Of a stretch of DNA of 16,182 bases, positions 1-6,615 are shown in pieces. Source of the DNA: an uncultured Eubacteriales bacterium (GTDB lineage Bacteria; Bacillota; Clostridia; Oscillospirales; Oscillospiraceae); assembly GCA_900549885.1 (NCBI GenBank), contig URQA01000048.1, forward strand, positions 1-16,182, written 5' to 3'. Each line of letters opens with the position of its first letter. Position 1 is the first letter of the stretch. A program made the translations under genes and the position numbers. The notes beneath the pieces were generated by a model. That model ran no database searches and was not told where the DNA came from. It was given only the letters and a program-made list of their open reading frames with translations.

Positions 1-53
1 ATCCTCCGGCCGGCCCGGGCTGCTCGGGTCAGTTGCCTCTGGGCGGGGCGGCC

Positions 54-1322
54 TTAGGCCACCTGTACGCCCTCCACAAAGTAGTTCATGCTGCCGGTAA
101 TGACGGCGTCCTCCACGCTCGGGCCGCCGGCGGCCACGATCTCAGTGCCGTCGTTGGTCATCAGGGGGGCGTCCTCCTGCTCCACAGAGGCGGTGCCGTC
201 CTCATTGACCGTGACGTGCAGCTTCACGCCGGAGAACACGTCCCACTGGCCGGAAACGATAAGCTCACGCACCGCGTCCACGGCGGCCTGGGTGCCTGCG
301 GCGCAGTTTTCCGTCAGGGGGCTGATGTCCACAAAGCCCTCAGCCAGACCGGCGTAGTAGGCCGGGCCGCCCATGGCGGTGACAAACTGGTCGGCGCTGT
401 TGTTCATGGCGGTCTCAATGGCCTTCTGATAGTAGACGTTCCAGTTCCAGATGGGGGCAGTCAGGTGAGCATCGGGGGCGTCTGCGGTCATGTCAGAGTT
501 GTAACCGCAGCCGTATACCCCGGCGTTGGCGGCCGCCAGCTGGGGCTGGGCGGAGTCGCAGTGCTGGGCGATGACGCAGCAGTTGTAGGTGTTGATCAGC
601 TCCTCGGCGAAGGCATACTCGTTCTGCTCGTCCGCCCAGGCGCCCAGCTCCTTGACATAGACGGTGGCCTCGGGGTTGACAGACAGCACGCCCATGGTGA
701 AGCCGTTGATGCCGGAGCAGGTCTCAGCGTACTGGGTGCCGTAGGCGGAGACGTAGCCGATGCTGTTATTGCCTTCCTCCAAGCTCTTCAGGCCGGCGGC
801 CACGCCAGCCAGGTAGCGGGCCTGGTAAATGCGGCCGAAGTAGTTGTTGAAGTTGGTTTCGTTGCTCTTATAGCCGGTGGCGTGAGAGAAGATCACCTCG
901 GGATACTCTTCCGCCTTATCGGCCAGGGCGTCGATGTAGCCGAAGGAGATGCCGAAGATAATATTGCAGCCTTCGCCCACCAGGGTGTCCACTGCGGTGG
1001 ACACGGCCTCATAGTCCTCAGCCACCTCATCCACGATCACCAGCTGGCTGTCTACATCCAGGCCCAGGTCCTTCATGGCAGTGGTGATGCCGTTGTTGTG
1101 GGCGTAGGTGTAGCCGGCGGTGTCGTTCTTGCTGTTGATATAAATGGCGCCCACCTTGAAGTCGGCGTTGGTGCCGTCAGGCTCACTGCTCTGCTCCCCG
1201 GCAGGGCTGGAGCTGTCCGGGGCGTTGCTCTGCCCGTTGTTACCAGCGTCGTCGCTGCCGCAGGCGGCCAGGGCGAAAGCCATCATGGCGGCCATCATAA
1301 GGGCCAAAAGTCTTTTCTTCAT
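54..1322 (-). CDS. BMP/PnrA-family substrate-binding lipoprotein
   Basis: A 422-residue extracellular substrate-binding lipoprotein of the BMP (Med/PnrA) family, the receptor of ABC importers that commonly take up purine nucleosides. The first 21 residues form a lipoprotein signal (MKKR, a Met/Ala-rich hydrophobic stretch, then L-A-A-C with Cys21 as the lipidated residue). A Ser/Asp/Gly/Asn-rich linker follows. The family core is visible: VGAIYINSKNDTAGYTYAHN near residue 57, an IIFGISFGYIDALAD segment, and FGRIYQARYLAGVAAG. The start is fixed by a perfect TAAGGAGG at 1333-1340. It lies 95 bases after xpt on the same strand, which supports a purine substrate; the ligand itself is inferred. 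A GGAGG at positions 3-7 of the minus strand after the stop suggests the next transporter gene (ATPase or permease) starts just beyond the window. Confidence 0.9.
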   Translation of the reverse strand: MKKRLLALMMAAMMAFALAACGSDDAGNNGQSNAPDSSSPAGEQSSEPDGTNADFKVGAIYINSKNDTAGYTYAHNNGITTAMKDLGLDVDSQLVIVDEVAEDYEAVSTAVDTLVGEGCNIIFGISFGYIDALADKAEEYPEVIFSHATGYKSNETNFNNYFGRIYQARYLAGVAAGLKSLEEGNNSIGYVSAYGTQYAETCSGINGFTMGVLSVNPEATVYVKELGAWADEQNEYAFAEELINTYNCCVIAQHCDSAQPQLAAANAGVYGCGYNSDMTADAPDAHLTAPIWNWNVYYQKAIETAMNNSADQFVTAMGGPAYYAGLAEGFVDISPLTENCAAGTQAAVDAVRELIVSGQWDVFSGVKLHVTVNEDGTASVEQEDAPLMTNDGTEIVAAGGPSVEDAVITGSMNYFVEGVQVA

Positions 1323-1417
1323 GTCTTTGTTTCCTCCTTAGAATTCTACCCATTCGATCCATCTATCATTACAGACCGGCCTTATCTGACCGGGTTGTAA
1401 TCTAAACAGCTGCGTCA

Positions 1418-1987
1418 TTAGCAAAACTCAATGCCGCCCGCCCCCATGGACTTAATCCGGGCCAGGGATTCCACCCGGACACCCATGCCGCGGATGAGGT
1501 CGCCGCCGGTCTGAAACGCCTTTTCCACGGCAATGCCCGCACCCACCAGGGTGGCCCCCGACTCCCGTACCAGCTGGATCAGCCCCTGCAGGGCCGCCCC
1601 TTTGGCCAGGAAGTCATCAATAATCAAAACCCGGTCGCCCGGGTTCAAAAACTGCTTGGCTACTATAATATCATAGACCCGGCCGTGTGTAAAGGACTCT
1701 ACCTTGGCCGTGTACACATCTCCGGCAATATTTTTGGTCTGGTTCTTCTTGGCAAATACCACCGGCACGTGGAATTGCTGCGCCGCCAGGCAGGCGATGC
1801 CGATGCCGGACGCCTCGATGGTGAGGATTTTCGTCACATGGTCCGCCGCAAACAGCTTGGCCCACTCCCGGCCCATCTCGGCAAAAAGCTCCACATCCAT
1901 CTGGTGGTTCAGGAAGCTGTCCACCTTGAGCACGTCTCCGTCCTTGACTACCCCATCCCTTCGGATGCGGTCTTCCAGCAGTTTCAT
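1418..1987 (-). CDS. xpt: xanthine phosphoribosyltransferase
   Basis: A 189-residue purine salvage enzyme, close to the roughly 194 residues of Bacillus Xpt, which converts xanthine and PRPP to XMP in the cytoplasm. The N-terminal pattern (MKLLEDRIRRDG, then VDSFLNHQMDVELFAEMG) is characteristic of Xpt. The type I PRPP-binding loop is VLIIDDFLAKGAA at residues 120-132, and the AKKNQTKN stretch near residues 79-86 corresponds to the flexible active-site loop. A GAGG lies about 7 bases before the ATG. It is the first gene of a minus-strand unit with the BMP lipoprotein and is divergent from the YitT gene. No purine riboswitch could be recognised in the short leader, although xpt often has one in Firmicutes. 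Confidence 0.93.
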   Translation of the reverse strand: MKLLEDRIRRDGVVKDGDVLKVDSFLNHQMDVELFAEMGREWAKLFAADHVTKILTIEASGIGIACLAAQQFHVPVVFAKKNQTKNIAGDVYTAKVESFTHGRVYDIIVAKQFLNPGDRVLIIDDFLAKGAALQGLIQLVRESGATLVGAGIAVEKAFQTGGDLIRGMGVRVESLARIKSMGAGGIEFC

Positions 1988-2019
1988 GCCTTCGCCTCAT
2001 TTCCCCTTTTAATGCCAAC

Positions 2020-2049
2020 ATTGTAACAAAAAATACGAGGGTATGCCAT
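2020..2049 (-). promoter_or_regulatory. candidate promoter of xpt
   Basis: On the minus strand a -10 TACAAT (2020-2025) lies 18 bases from a weak -35 ATGGCA (2044-2049), about 33 bases before the xpt start. The -10 is 5 of 6 to consensus and the -35 is 4 of 6. The leader is too short to hold a purine aptamer. Confidence 0.4.
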
Positions 2050-2071
2050 TTGATTTTTTGCACATATTTTC

Positions 2072-2100
2072 TTGTGGCATCCTCTTTTTTCTGATACAAT
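2072..2100 (+). promoter_or_regulatory. candidate promoter of the YitT-family gene
   Basis: TTGTGG (2072-2077) and TACAAT (2095-2100) are separated by 17 bases, about 50 bases before the ATG at 2151. The -10 is good and the -35 weak. It is divergent from the xpt promoter, and the two lie within 80 bases of each other. Confidence 0.45.
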
Positions 2101-2150
2101 ATTGACACTTCACAATGAGATTTGTCGTGCTGAAAGGGAGTTCTGTCCAC

Positions 2151-3002
2151 ATGACGAAAAAAAAGCTGATTCAGGAGTTCCTGCTCATGACCTTTGGCAC
2201 CGCCTTGGTGGCCATCGGCACCTATGTGTTCAAATTTCCCAACAACTTTTCCACTGGCGGCGTCACGGGCATGGCGGTCATTCTATCCTCCGTTTTTCCC
2301 GCCATTAGCTCGTCCACCTACGCGGCAGTCATCAACCTGCTGTTTTTGGTGCTGGGCTTTGCTGTGCTCAACCGGGGCTTTGGACTGCGCACGGTGTACT
2401 GCTCAGTGCTGTTCTCCGGGATGCTGTCCCTGATGGAATGGCTGTTTCCTATGACCTCTCCCCTGACAGATGAGAAAATTCTGGAGCTGTTTTTCGCCAT
2501 CATCCTTCCCGCCCTGGGTTCCGCCATTCTATTTAACCTGGAGAGCTCCACCGGGGGCACCGACATCCTGGCCATGATTTTGAAAAAATACTCCAGCCTG
2601 GATATTGGCAAGGCCTTGCTGTGTGTGGATGTGCTCATCGCCGCAGCCACTTTTTTGGTGTTCGACGCGGAAACGGGCCTGTGTTCTATGCTGGGCCTGA
2701 CCCTGCGCAGTGTACTGGTGGATACGGTTATCGAGTCCCTTAACCGGAGAAAGAATTTTATCCTGGTCACTTCTCTTCCGGAGGAGGTATGCGGTTATAT
2801 CACCCATACCCTCCACCGCTCTGCCACCTGCTGGGAGGCGGAGGGCGCCTATTCCCATGAAAAGCGCTGGGTGGTAATGGCCGCCCTGTCCCGCATCCAG
2901 GCGGTGGCCTTGCGCCGCTACCTCAAGGTGCTGGATCCCCATGCTTTTATTCTCATCACCAACTCCAGCGAGATTTTCGGCAAGGGCTTCCTCCGAGCCT
3001 AA
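2151..3002 (+). CDS. YitT family membrane protein (DUF161 + DUF2179)
   Basis: A 283-residue integral membrane protein of the YitT family. The first ~170 residues carry several hydrophobic helices (for example FGTALVAIGTYVFKFP and SSTYAAVINLLFLVLGFAVL) with the family's NFSTGGVTGMA and STGGTDILAMI glycine motifs. The C-terminal ~80 residues, from about RRKNFILVTSLPEEV on, form the soluble DUF2179 domain. The start at 2151 was chosen because AAAGGGAG at 2133-2140 lies 10 bases upstream. An in-frame ATG at 2115 would add 12 residues but has no ribosome site. The family's biochemical role is not settled; transport is suspected. It is divergent from xpt and upstream of noc, with a pyrimidine-rich gap between. 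Confidence 0.88.
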   Translation: MTKKKLIQEFLLMTFGTALVAIGTYVFKFPNNFSTGGVTGMAVILSSVFPAISSSTYAAVINLLFLVLGFAVLNRGFGLRTVYCSVLFSGMLSLMEWLFPMTSPLTDEKILELFFAIILPALGSAILFNLESSTGGTDILAMILKKYSSLDIGKALLCVDVLIAAATFLVFDAETGLCSMLGLTLRSVLVDTVIESLNRRKNFILVTSLPEEVCGYITHTLHRSATCWEAEGAYSHEKRWVVMAALSRIQAVALRRYLKVLDPHAFILITNSSEIFGKGFLRA

Positions 3003-3115
3003 GAGCCCCGCGTCTTTCCTTTGGCTGTGTTTCCAAATGCCTCTGAGAGCCTTAGCCCTTTCTCGATCCGCTGCTTCTCTTCGCCTCTCTTCGTGGGTTT
3101 TCTCCTTCATTTCGT

Positions 3116-3123
3116 GGTATAAT
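3116..3123 (+). promoter_or_regulatory. candidate extended -10 promoter of noc
   Basis: TATAAT at 3118-3123 is preceded by TGG, matching an extended -10 (TGnTATAAT). This would compensate for the absence of a good -35. Transcription would begin about 23 bases before the noc ATG at 3153. Confidence 0.5.
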
Positions 3124-3152
3124 TTGGCAAAACCATGCAGGAGGCGGCAGAT

Positions 3153-3980
3153 ATGGCGCTGTTTCGAAAACACGAAGGCCGGCAGGTGCTGGAGCTGCCT
3201 GTGGACGCCCTCGCCCCCAACCCCAACCAGCCCCGGAAGCACTTTTCTCAGGAAGAGCTGAATGAGCTGGCTGATTCCATCTCTCAGCTGGGTGTTATGC
3301 AGCCCCTCACGGTCCGGCGCAGGGACCGTGGTTGGGAGCTTATCGCCGGAGAGCGCCGCTGGCGGGCCGCTCAATTGGCCGGACTGTCTACCGTGCCATG
3401 CCTGGAAGTATCCGCCACAGATGAAGCCTCTTCCCTTATGGCCCTAGTTGAAAATCTTCAGCGCAAGGATCTGGATTTCTGGGAAGAGGCCTTGGCTCTG
3501 CGCCGCCTAGTGGACAATTACCAGTTATCCCAGGAAGAGGTGGCCCGGCAGGTGGGCAAGTCCCAGTCCGCCGTAGCAAATAAGCTGCGCCTGCTCAAGC
3601 TTCCTACGGATGTACTGGACAGTCTGCGCGCCGCAGGCTTGTCTGAGCGGCACGCCCGGGCCCTGCTTCGCCTGGAAGGTCCGGAGCTTCAGCGGCAGGC
3701 CGCCGCCCATGTGATTCGTCATCAACTCACCGTAGCCCGGACGGAAGAATATGTCGAGCGCCTGACCCGCCCTGCCAAAAGCCGCCGTCCCTTTCCCCTT
3801 TACCGCACAAAGGATGTGCGGCTGTTTCTCAACACCATCCAGCGGGGGCTGTCCATTATGAACTCCGCCGGAGTAGCCGCTCAATGTGGCCGCCAAGAGA
3901 CCGATCAGGAGATTCTGCTTACCATTCGAATTCCCAAACAGGCAGCTCCGGTATCCTCCGGACGCGCTAAAAAAAACTAA
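3153..3980 (+). CDS. noc: nucleoid occlusion protein Noc (ParB paralogue)
   Basis: A 275-residue ParB/Noc-family CTP-dependent DNA clamp. The N-terminal domain carries the GERRWRA arginine box (residues 66-72) and ENLQR (100-104). A helix-turn-helix lies near residues 125-150. Aligned to the published ParB/Noc specificity positions 173, 179, 184 and 201, this protein has Gln138, Lys144, Lys149 and Arg166, the Noc set, with exactly the expected spacing. It lacks the GLGKGLGAL motif of the later ParB. The start at 3153 was chosen over an ATG at 3135 because AGGAGG at 3139-3144 sits 8 bases before it. The sequence before the ParB fold is short (MALFRKHEGRQ), so the membrane-targeting helix of Bacillus Noc is reduced or absent. 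It precedes parA, the usual Firmicute neighbourhood. Confidence 0.88.
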   Translation: MALFRKHEGRQVLELPVDALAPNPNQPRKHFSQEELNELADSISQLGVMQPLTVRRRDRGWELIAGERRWRAAQLAGLSTVPCLEVSATDEASSLMALVENLQRKDLDFWEEALALRRLVDNYQLSQEEVARQVGKSQSAVANKLRLLKLPTDVLDSLRAAGLSERHARALLRLEGPELQRQAAAHVIRHQLTVARTEEYVERLTRPAKSRRPFPLYRTKDVRLFLNTIQRGLSIMNSAGVAAQCGRQETDQEILLTIRIPKQAAPVSSGRAKKN

Positions 3981-4010
3981 TACCGCCTTTCCCCCTCTCT
4001 CCCTCCTTTT

Positions 4011-4047
4011 CCCCGGATGTTTCACGTGAAACACCCGGGGCTTTTTT
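4011..4047 (+). terminator. intrinsic terminator of noc with parS as its stem
   Basis: CCCCGG (4011-4016) and CCGGGG (4035-4040) flank a complete parS palindrome. Together they give a near-perfect 30-base inverted repeat with a single A/C mismatch, followed at once by C and TTTTTT (4042-4047). This is a strong Rho-independent terminator signature located 31 bases after the noc stop. The stem's upper part is the parS sequence itself. Confidence 0.82.
4018..4033. promoter_or_regulatory. parS: parS site 1 (centromere, ParB-binding)
   Basis: TGTTTCACGTGAAACA is an exact 16-base match to the consensus parS bound by ParB/Spo0J. It sits between noc and parA, about 70-115 bases upstream of the parA promoter. 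ParB nucleating here would spread over that promoter. Confidence 0.95.
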
Positions 4048-4053
4048 ATCCGG

Positions 4054-4069
4054 TGTTTCGTGGGAAGCA
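4054..4069. promoter_or_regulatory. degenerate parS-like / Noc-site-like element
   Basis: TGTTTCGTGGGAAGCA matches parS at 12 of 16 positions. In its central GGGAA it resembles the Noc-binding consensus (TATTTCCCGGGAAATA, 11 of 16). It lies 20 bases after parS site 1 and before the parA promoter. It may be a decayed duplicate or a weak site; no function is shown. Confidence 0.25.
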
Positions 4070-4105
4070 TATCCGCCCTCTTTGCCGCTTTTGAGGATTT
4101 GACAG

Positions 4106-4134
4106 TTGAAATGACCAGAGGAACCAGCTATAAT
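4106..4134 (+). promoter_or_regulatory. promoter of the parA-parB operon
   Basis: TTGAAA (4106-4111) and TATAAT (4129-4134) are separated by 17 bases, a near-consensus housekeeping promoter. It lies downstream of the noc terminator and gives a leader of about 60 bases before parA. A nearby TTGACA at 4099-4104 is 24 bases from the same -10, too far to be its partner. Confidence 0.8.
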
Positions 4135-4201
4135 GTATTTTGTCCTTTTATTGTTGATTTTATGGTTCGGTCGTCTGAGACCGGGAAAAGGCGGGTACCC
4201 T

Positions 4202-4966
4202 ATGGCTAAAACCGTTGCAATCGTCAATCAGAAGGGCGGCGTGGGCAAGACCACCACTTGTGTCAATTTGGCCGCCTCCCTCACTGCCCTGGGTTCACGG
4301 GTGCTGGTCTGCGACTTTGACCCCCAGGGCAACGCCACTTCCGGCTTTGGGGTGGATAAGAACTGCTCTCCCAATATCTATGATGTTCTCTTGGGCGCTG
4401 CAGCGGCTGAGAAGGCCGTAATCCATACCCGCTGGGCAGATGTGCTACCCTCCAACAAGTCCCTGTCCGGAGCCACGGTAGAGCTCATTGGGGTGGAGCG
4501 GCGGGAATACCGTCTGCGGGACTCCCTGGTCCAGTTGAAGGAGGGTTACGATTATGTATTCATCGACTGCCCCCCTTCCCTGGAGCTGCTCACCCTGGAT
4601 GCTCTGTGCGCAGCGGACACCCTGCTGGTCCCAGTCCAGTGCGAGTACTACGCCCTGGAGGGGCTGAGCGATCTGCTGTACACCGTCCGGCTGGCCAAGC
4701 GTTCCCTGAACCCCACCCTGGAACTGGAGGGGGTGCTGCTCACCATGTACGACGGCCGCACCAACCTGTCTATGCAGGTGGCGGAAGAGGTCAAACGTCA
4801 TTTTCCCGGCAAGGTGTTCGCCTCCGTCATCCCCCGGAACGTCCGCCTCAGCGAAGCTCCAAGCCATGGCAAGCCGGTGAGTGAATATGACCGCCTCTCC
4901 CGGGGGGCAGAAGCTTATGAGGCGGCGGCCAAGGAGTTCTTGACCAGAAATCAGAAGAAAAAGTAA
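4202..4966 (+). CDS. parA: chromosome partitioning ATPase ParA (Soj)
   Basis: A 254-residue ParA/Soj ATPase, essentially the Bacillus Soj length. The deviant Walker A KGGVGKTT is at residues 11-18, with Lys11 as the signature lysine and Lys16 as the catalytic one. DFDPQGNATSG (Walker A' region) and FIDCPPSLELLTLDAL (Walker B) follow. It binds DNA non-specifically when ATP-bound, is stimulated by ParB, and in Firmicutes also acts on DnaA. The start MAKTVAIVN is preceded by AAAGG at 4187-4191; an in-frame extension to 4133 would begin inside the -10 box and was rejected. It is followed after one base by parS site 2 and then parB. Confidence 0.95.
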   Translation: MAKTVAIVNQKGGVGKTTTCVNLAASLTALGSRVLVCDFDPQGNATSGFGVDKNCSPNIYDVLLGAAAAEKAVIHTRWADVLPSNKSLSGATVELIGVERREYRLRDSLVQLKEGYDYVFIDCPPSLELLTLDALCAADTLLVPVQCEYYALEGLSDLLYTVRLAKRSLNPTLELEGVLLTMYDGRTNLSMQVAEEVKRHFPGKVFASVIPRNVRLSEAPSHGKPVSEYDRLSRGAEAYEAAAKEFLTRNQKKK

Positions 4967-4967
4967 T

Positions 4968-4983
4968 CGTTTCACGTGAAACA
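4968..4983. promoter_or_regulatory. parS: parS site 2
   Basis: CGTTTCACGTGAAACA matches parS consensus at 15 of 16 positions. It fills the gap between the parA stop (4964-4966) and the parB ribosome site (about 4993-4998). As RNA it can fold into a hairpin just upstream of that ribosome site. Confidence 0.92.
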
Positions 4984-5009
4984 TCAAGACAGAAAGGAAT
5001 GTGATCCTC

Positions 5010-5915
5010 ATGCCAAAAGCCAAGGGTCTGGGCAAAGGGCTGGGCGCTCTGATGGGGGACGCCGCCCTGCAAACCCCCGAGGCTGGCTCCATTTTTCTGC
5101 CCATCTCCCAGGTAGAACCGGGCTTAAATCAGCCCCGGAAGCGTTTTGACGACGAGGCCCTAATGGATCTAGCCGACTCCATCCGGGAGCACGGCATCAT
5201 CCAGCCCCTCACCGTCCGTCGGCTGTCCTCCGGCTATTACCAGATCATCGCCGGAGAGCGCCGCTGGCGGGCCGCCAAGTTGGCGGGACTGATGGAAGTA
5301 CCCGCCGTCATCATCGAGGCGGACGACAAAAAGGTGTTGGAACTGGGCCTCATTGAAAACCTCCAGCGGGAGGACCTGAACCCTATGGAAGAGGCGGAGG
5401 GCTACCTGGTGCTGCTCACCGACTTTTCCATGACTCAGGAGGAGGTGGCCAAACGGATGGGAAAGTCCCGTCCCGCCATTGCCAACGCCCTTCGCCTCAC
5501 CTCCCTTCCCCCCGCAGTCCGGGAAATGCTGGTAGACGGCAGGCTGTCCGCCGGCCATGGCCGTGCAGTGCTCATGGTAGAGGGGGAAAAGGCCCAGACC
5601 GCCTTTGCCCAGCTCATTGCGGATCAGGGCCTGTCGGTCCGGCAGGCGGAGTCCGCGGCAAAAAAATTTACTTTGGAGCCAAAAGAAAAAAAGGAAAAGC
5701 CCGCGGATGAGAACCGCATCTACATCGCTGAAGTGGAAAAATCTCTCTCCGGTCGTCTGGGGCGGAAGGTGAGCATTACCACTGGCCGAAAAAAGGGCCG
5801 TCTGGAGCTGGAATTTTACGATGTAGATGACCTGAACGCCCTGCTGGACCTGCTGGAGACATTGCCAGTTTCCGCTGCTACGGCCAAAGGCCAGGGGGGG
5901 GCGCAGCATGGCTGA
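5010..5915 (+). CDS. parB: chromosome partitioning protein ParB (Spo0J)
   Basis: A 301-residue ParB. The N-terminal GLGKGLGAL (residues 6-14) is the ParA-stimulating motif that the Noc paralogue lacks. The CTP-binding arginine box AGERRWRA is at 81-88 and ENLQRED at 116-122. The helix-turn-helix region carries Arg154, Ala160, Ser165 and Gly182 at the four positions that separate ParB from Noc, which is ParB-like at least for Arg and Gly. A charged linker (about 208-225) leads to a C-terminal dimerisation domain. The ATG at 5010 follows AAAGGA (4993-4998) at 11 bases; the GTG at 5001 would be only 2 bases from it. It overlaps the next gene by 8 bases, so translation is probably coupled. Confidence 0.95.
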   Translation: MPKAKGLGKGLGALMGDAALQTPEAGSIFLPISQVEPGLNQPRKRFDDEALMDLADSIREHGIIQPLTVRRLSSGYYQIIAGERRWRAAKLAGLMEVPAVIIEADDKKVLELGLIENLQREDLNPMEEAEGYLVLLTDFSMTQEEVAKRMGKSRPAIANALRLTSLPPAVREMLVDGRLSAGHGRAVLMVEGEKAQTAFAQLIADQGLSVRQAESAAKKFTLEPKEKKEKPADENRIYIAEVEKSLSGRLGRKVSITTGRKKGRLELEFYDVDDLNALLDLLETLPVSAATAKGQGGAQHG

Positions 5916-6573
5916 TCAGATCAAGGAGCAGGACCCCAAGCAGGCTACGCCGGCAGACAGTTCCTCCGACCAGACTCAGGCCGATCCCTCCCCTTCCAGC
6001 GAACTTAAAGAAGAAGATTCGAAAAAGCACGGCCCCCGCCGCACCTCTGTCTTTCTCTATCTGGCGGTCCTGTTCGCCGCCGCCTTTACAATGTTGTTTA
6101 TGGCCTATCTTATGCAGCAGCGGGCCAACGACGCGGCTATCGATTCCCTTCAGGACTCGCTGACCTCCTTTGAGTCCATCGACGAGCTGCTCAATGAAAA
6201 CCAGGAGCTGCGAAGGGAAAACGAGTCCCTGGAGAATCAGGCAGCGGAATTGGAAGAGCAGCTGCACCAGGCCCAGGATTCGGCCGATTCCTGGCGGCAA
6301 AAATATGACGACCAGACCCAGCAGCAGAAGGAATCCCAAGCGGACGCCCGCACCTGGCAGGCTCTCTGGCGGATCGAATACAGCTACCGGGAGGGCGATC
6401 TGAAGGCATGCGCCGAGCAATACGCCGCGCTAAGCGCTTCCAAGGACTACGCTCCGCCGAAAGAGAGAGACGTTTTCTCCCGGTTCCAGGAGATTTTTGA
6501 CGAGCTGGTGGAGAAAGGCTATCTGGACGAAGCCCTCCGCTCCTCCCTTTTCCCCGAACCAACAGAGGGCTGA
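5908..6573 (+). CDS. single-pass coiled-coil membrane protein encoded in the par operon, copy 1
   Basis: Family not recognised. The 221-residue protein has an acidic, low-complexity N-terminal tail (residues 1-46), one membrane helix (about 47-69, SVFLYLAVLFAAAF onward), a Glu/Gln-rich coiled coil (about 76-145) and a helical C-terminal domain (148-212). RRT just before the helix places the N-terminus in the cytoplasm and most of the protein outside. The ATG lies inside the end of parB (8-base overlap) with a G-run ahead of it. The membrane segment and following stretch match the next membrane protein (VLFxAAF, AYLxQ, L-x3-L-x-S-x-ES), and the C-terminal RFQEIFDELVEKGYL matches RYQHLLDVLTAKDYL there. 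The two are therefore diverged duplicates. A role in anchoring or envelope assembly is only a guess. Confidence 0.8.
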   Translation: MADQIKEQDPKQATPADSSSDQTQADPSPSSELKEEDSKKHGPRRTSVFLYLAVLFAAAFTMLFMAYLMQQRANDAAIDSLQDSLTSFESIDELLNENQELRRENESLENQAAELEEQLHQAQDSADSWRQKYDDQTQQQKESQADARTWQALWRIEYSYREGDLKACAEQYAALSASKDYAPPKERDVFSRFQEIFDELVEKGYLDEALRSSLFPEPTEG

Positions 6574-6582
6574 AACCGGCTT

Positions 6583-6598
6583 TGTTTCACGTGAAACA
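6583..6598. promoter_or_regulatory. parS: parS site 3
   Basis: TGTTTCACGTGAAACA is an exact match to the 16-base parS. It occupies the gap between the two paired membrane-protein genes and ends 4 bases before the AGGAGG of the second gene. It is 2,565 bases from site 1, so ParB spreading from the three sites would cover the whole operon. Confidence 0.95.
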
Positions 6599-6602
6599 AG
6601 AG

Positions 6603-6608
6603 AGGAGG
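6603..6608 (+). promoter_or_regulatory. ribosome binding site fixing a TTG start
   Basis: AGGAGG lies 7 bases before TTG at 6616. No ATG or GTG in the same frame is better placed, so the rare TTG is taken as the start of the second membrane protein. Confidence 0.75.
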
Positions 6609-6615
6609 CATCCCC

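Noticed and set aside
33..1400. Long plus-strand open frame antisense to the BMP lipoprotein gene
   Set aside because: The translation is low-complexity His/Gly/Val-rich, has no ribosome site or domain, and the opposite strand encodes a clear lipoprotein. High GC produces such shadows.
1988..2150. Purine riboswitch upstream of xpt
   Set aside because: The leader is short and AT-rich and shows neither the conserved junction core nor the two loop arms of the aptamer.
4099..4104. TTGACA as the -35 of the parA promoter
   Set aside because: It is 24 bases from TATAAT. The TTGAAA at 4106-4111 has the proper 17-base spacing.
4801..4814. Possible Noc-binding site inside parA (TTTTCCCGGCAAGG)
   Set aside because: Only 10 of 14 positions fit the consensus and it lies in ordinary coding sequence, so chance is likely. 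A similar 10/14 match occurs at the start of serS.
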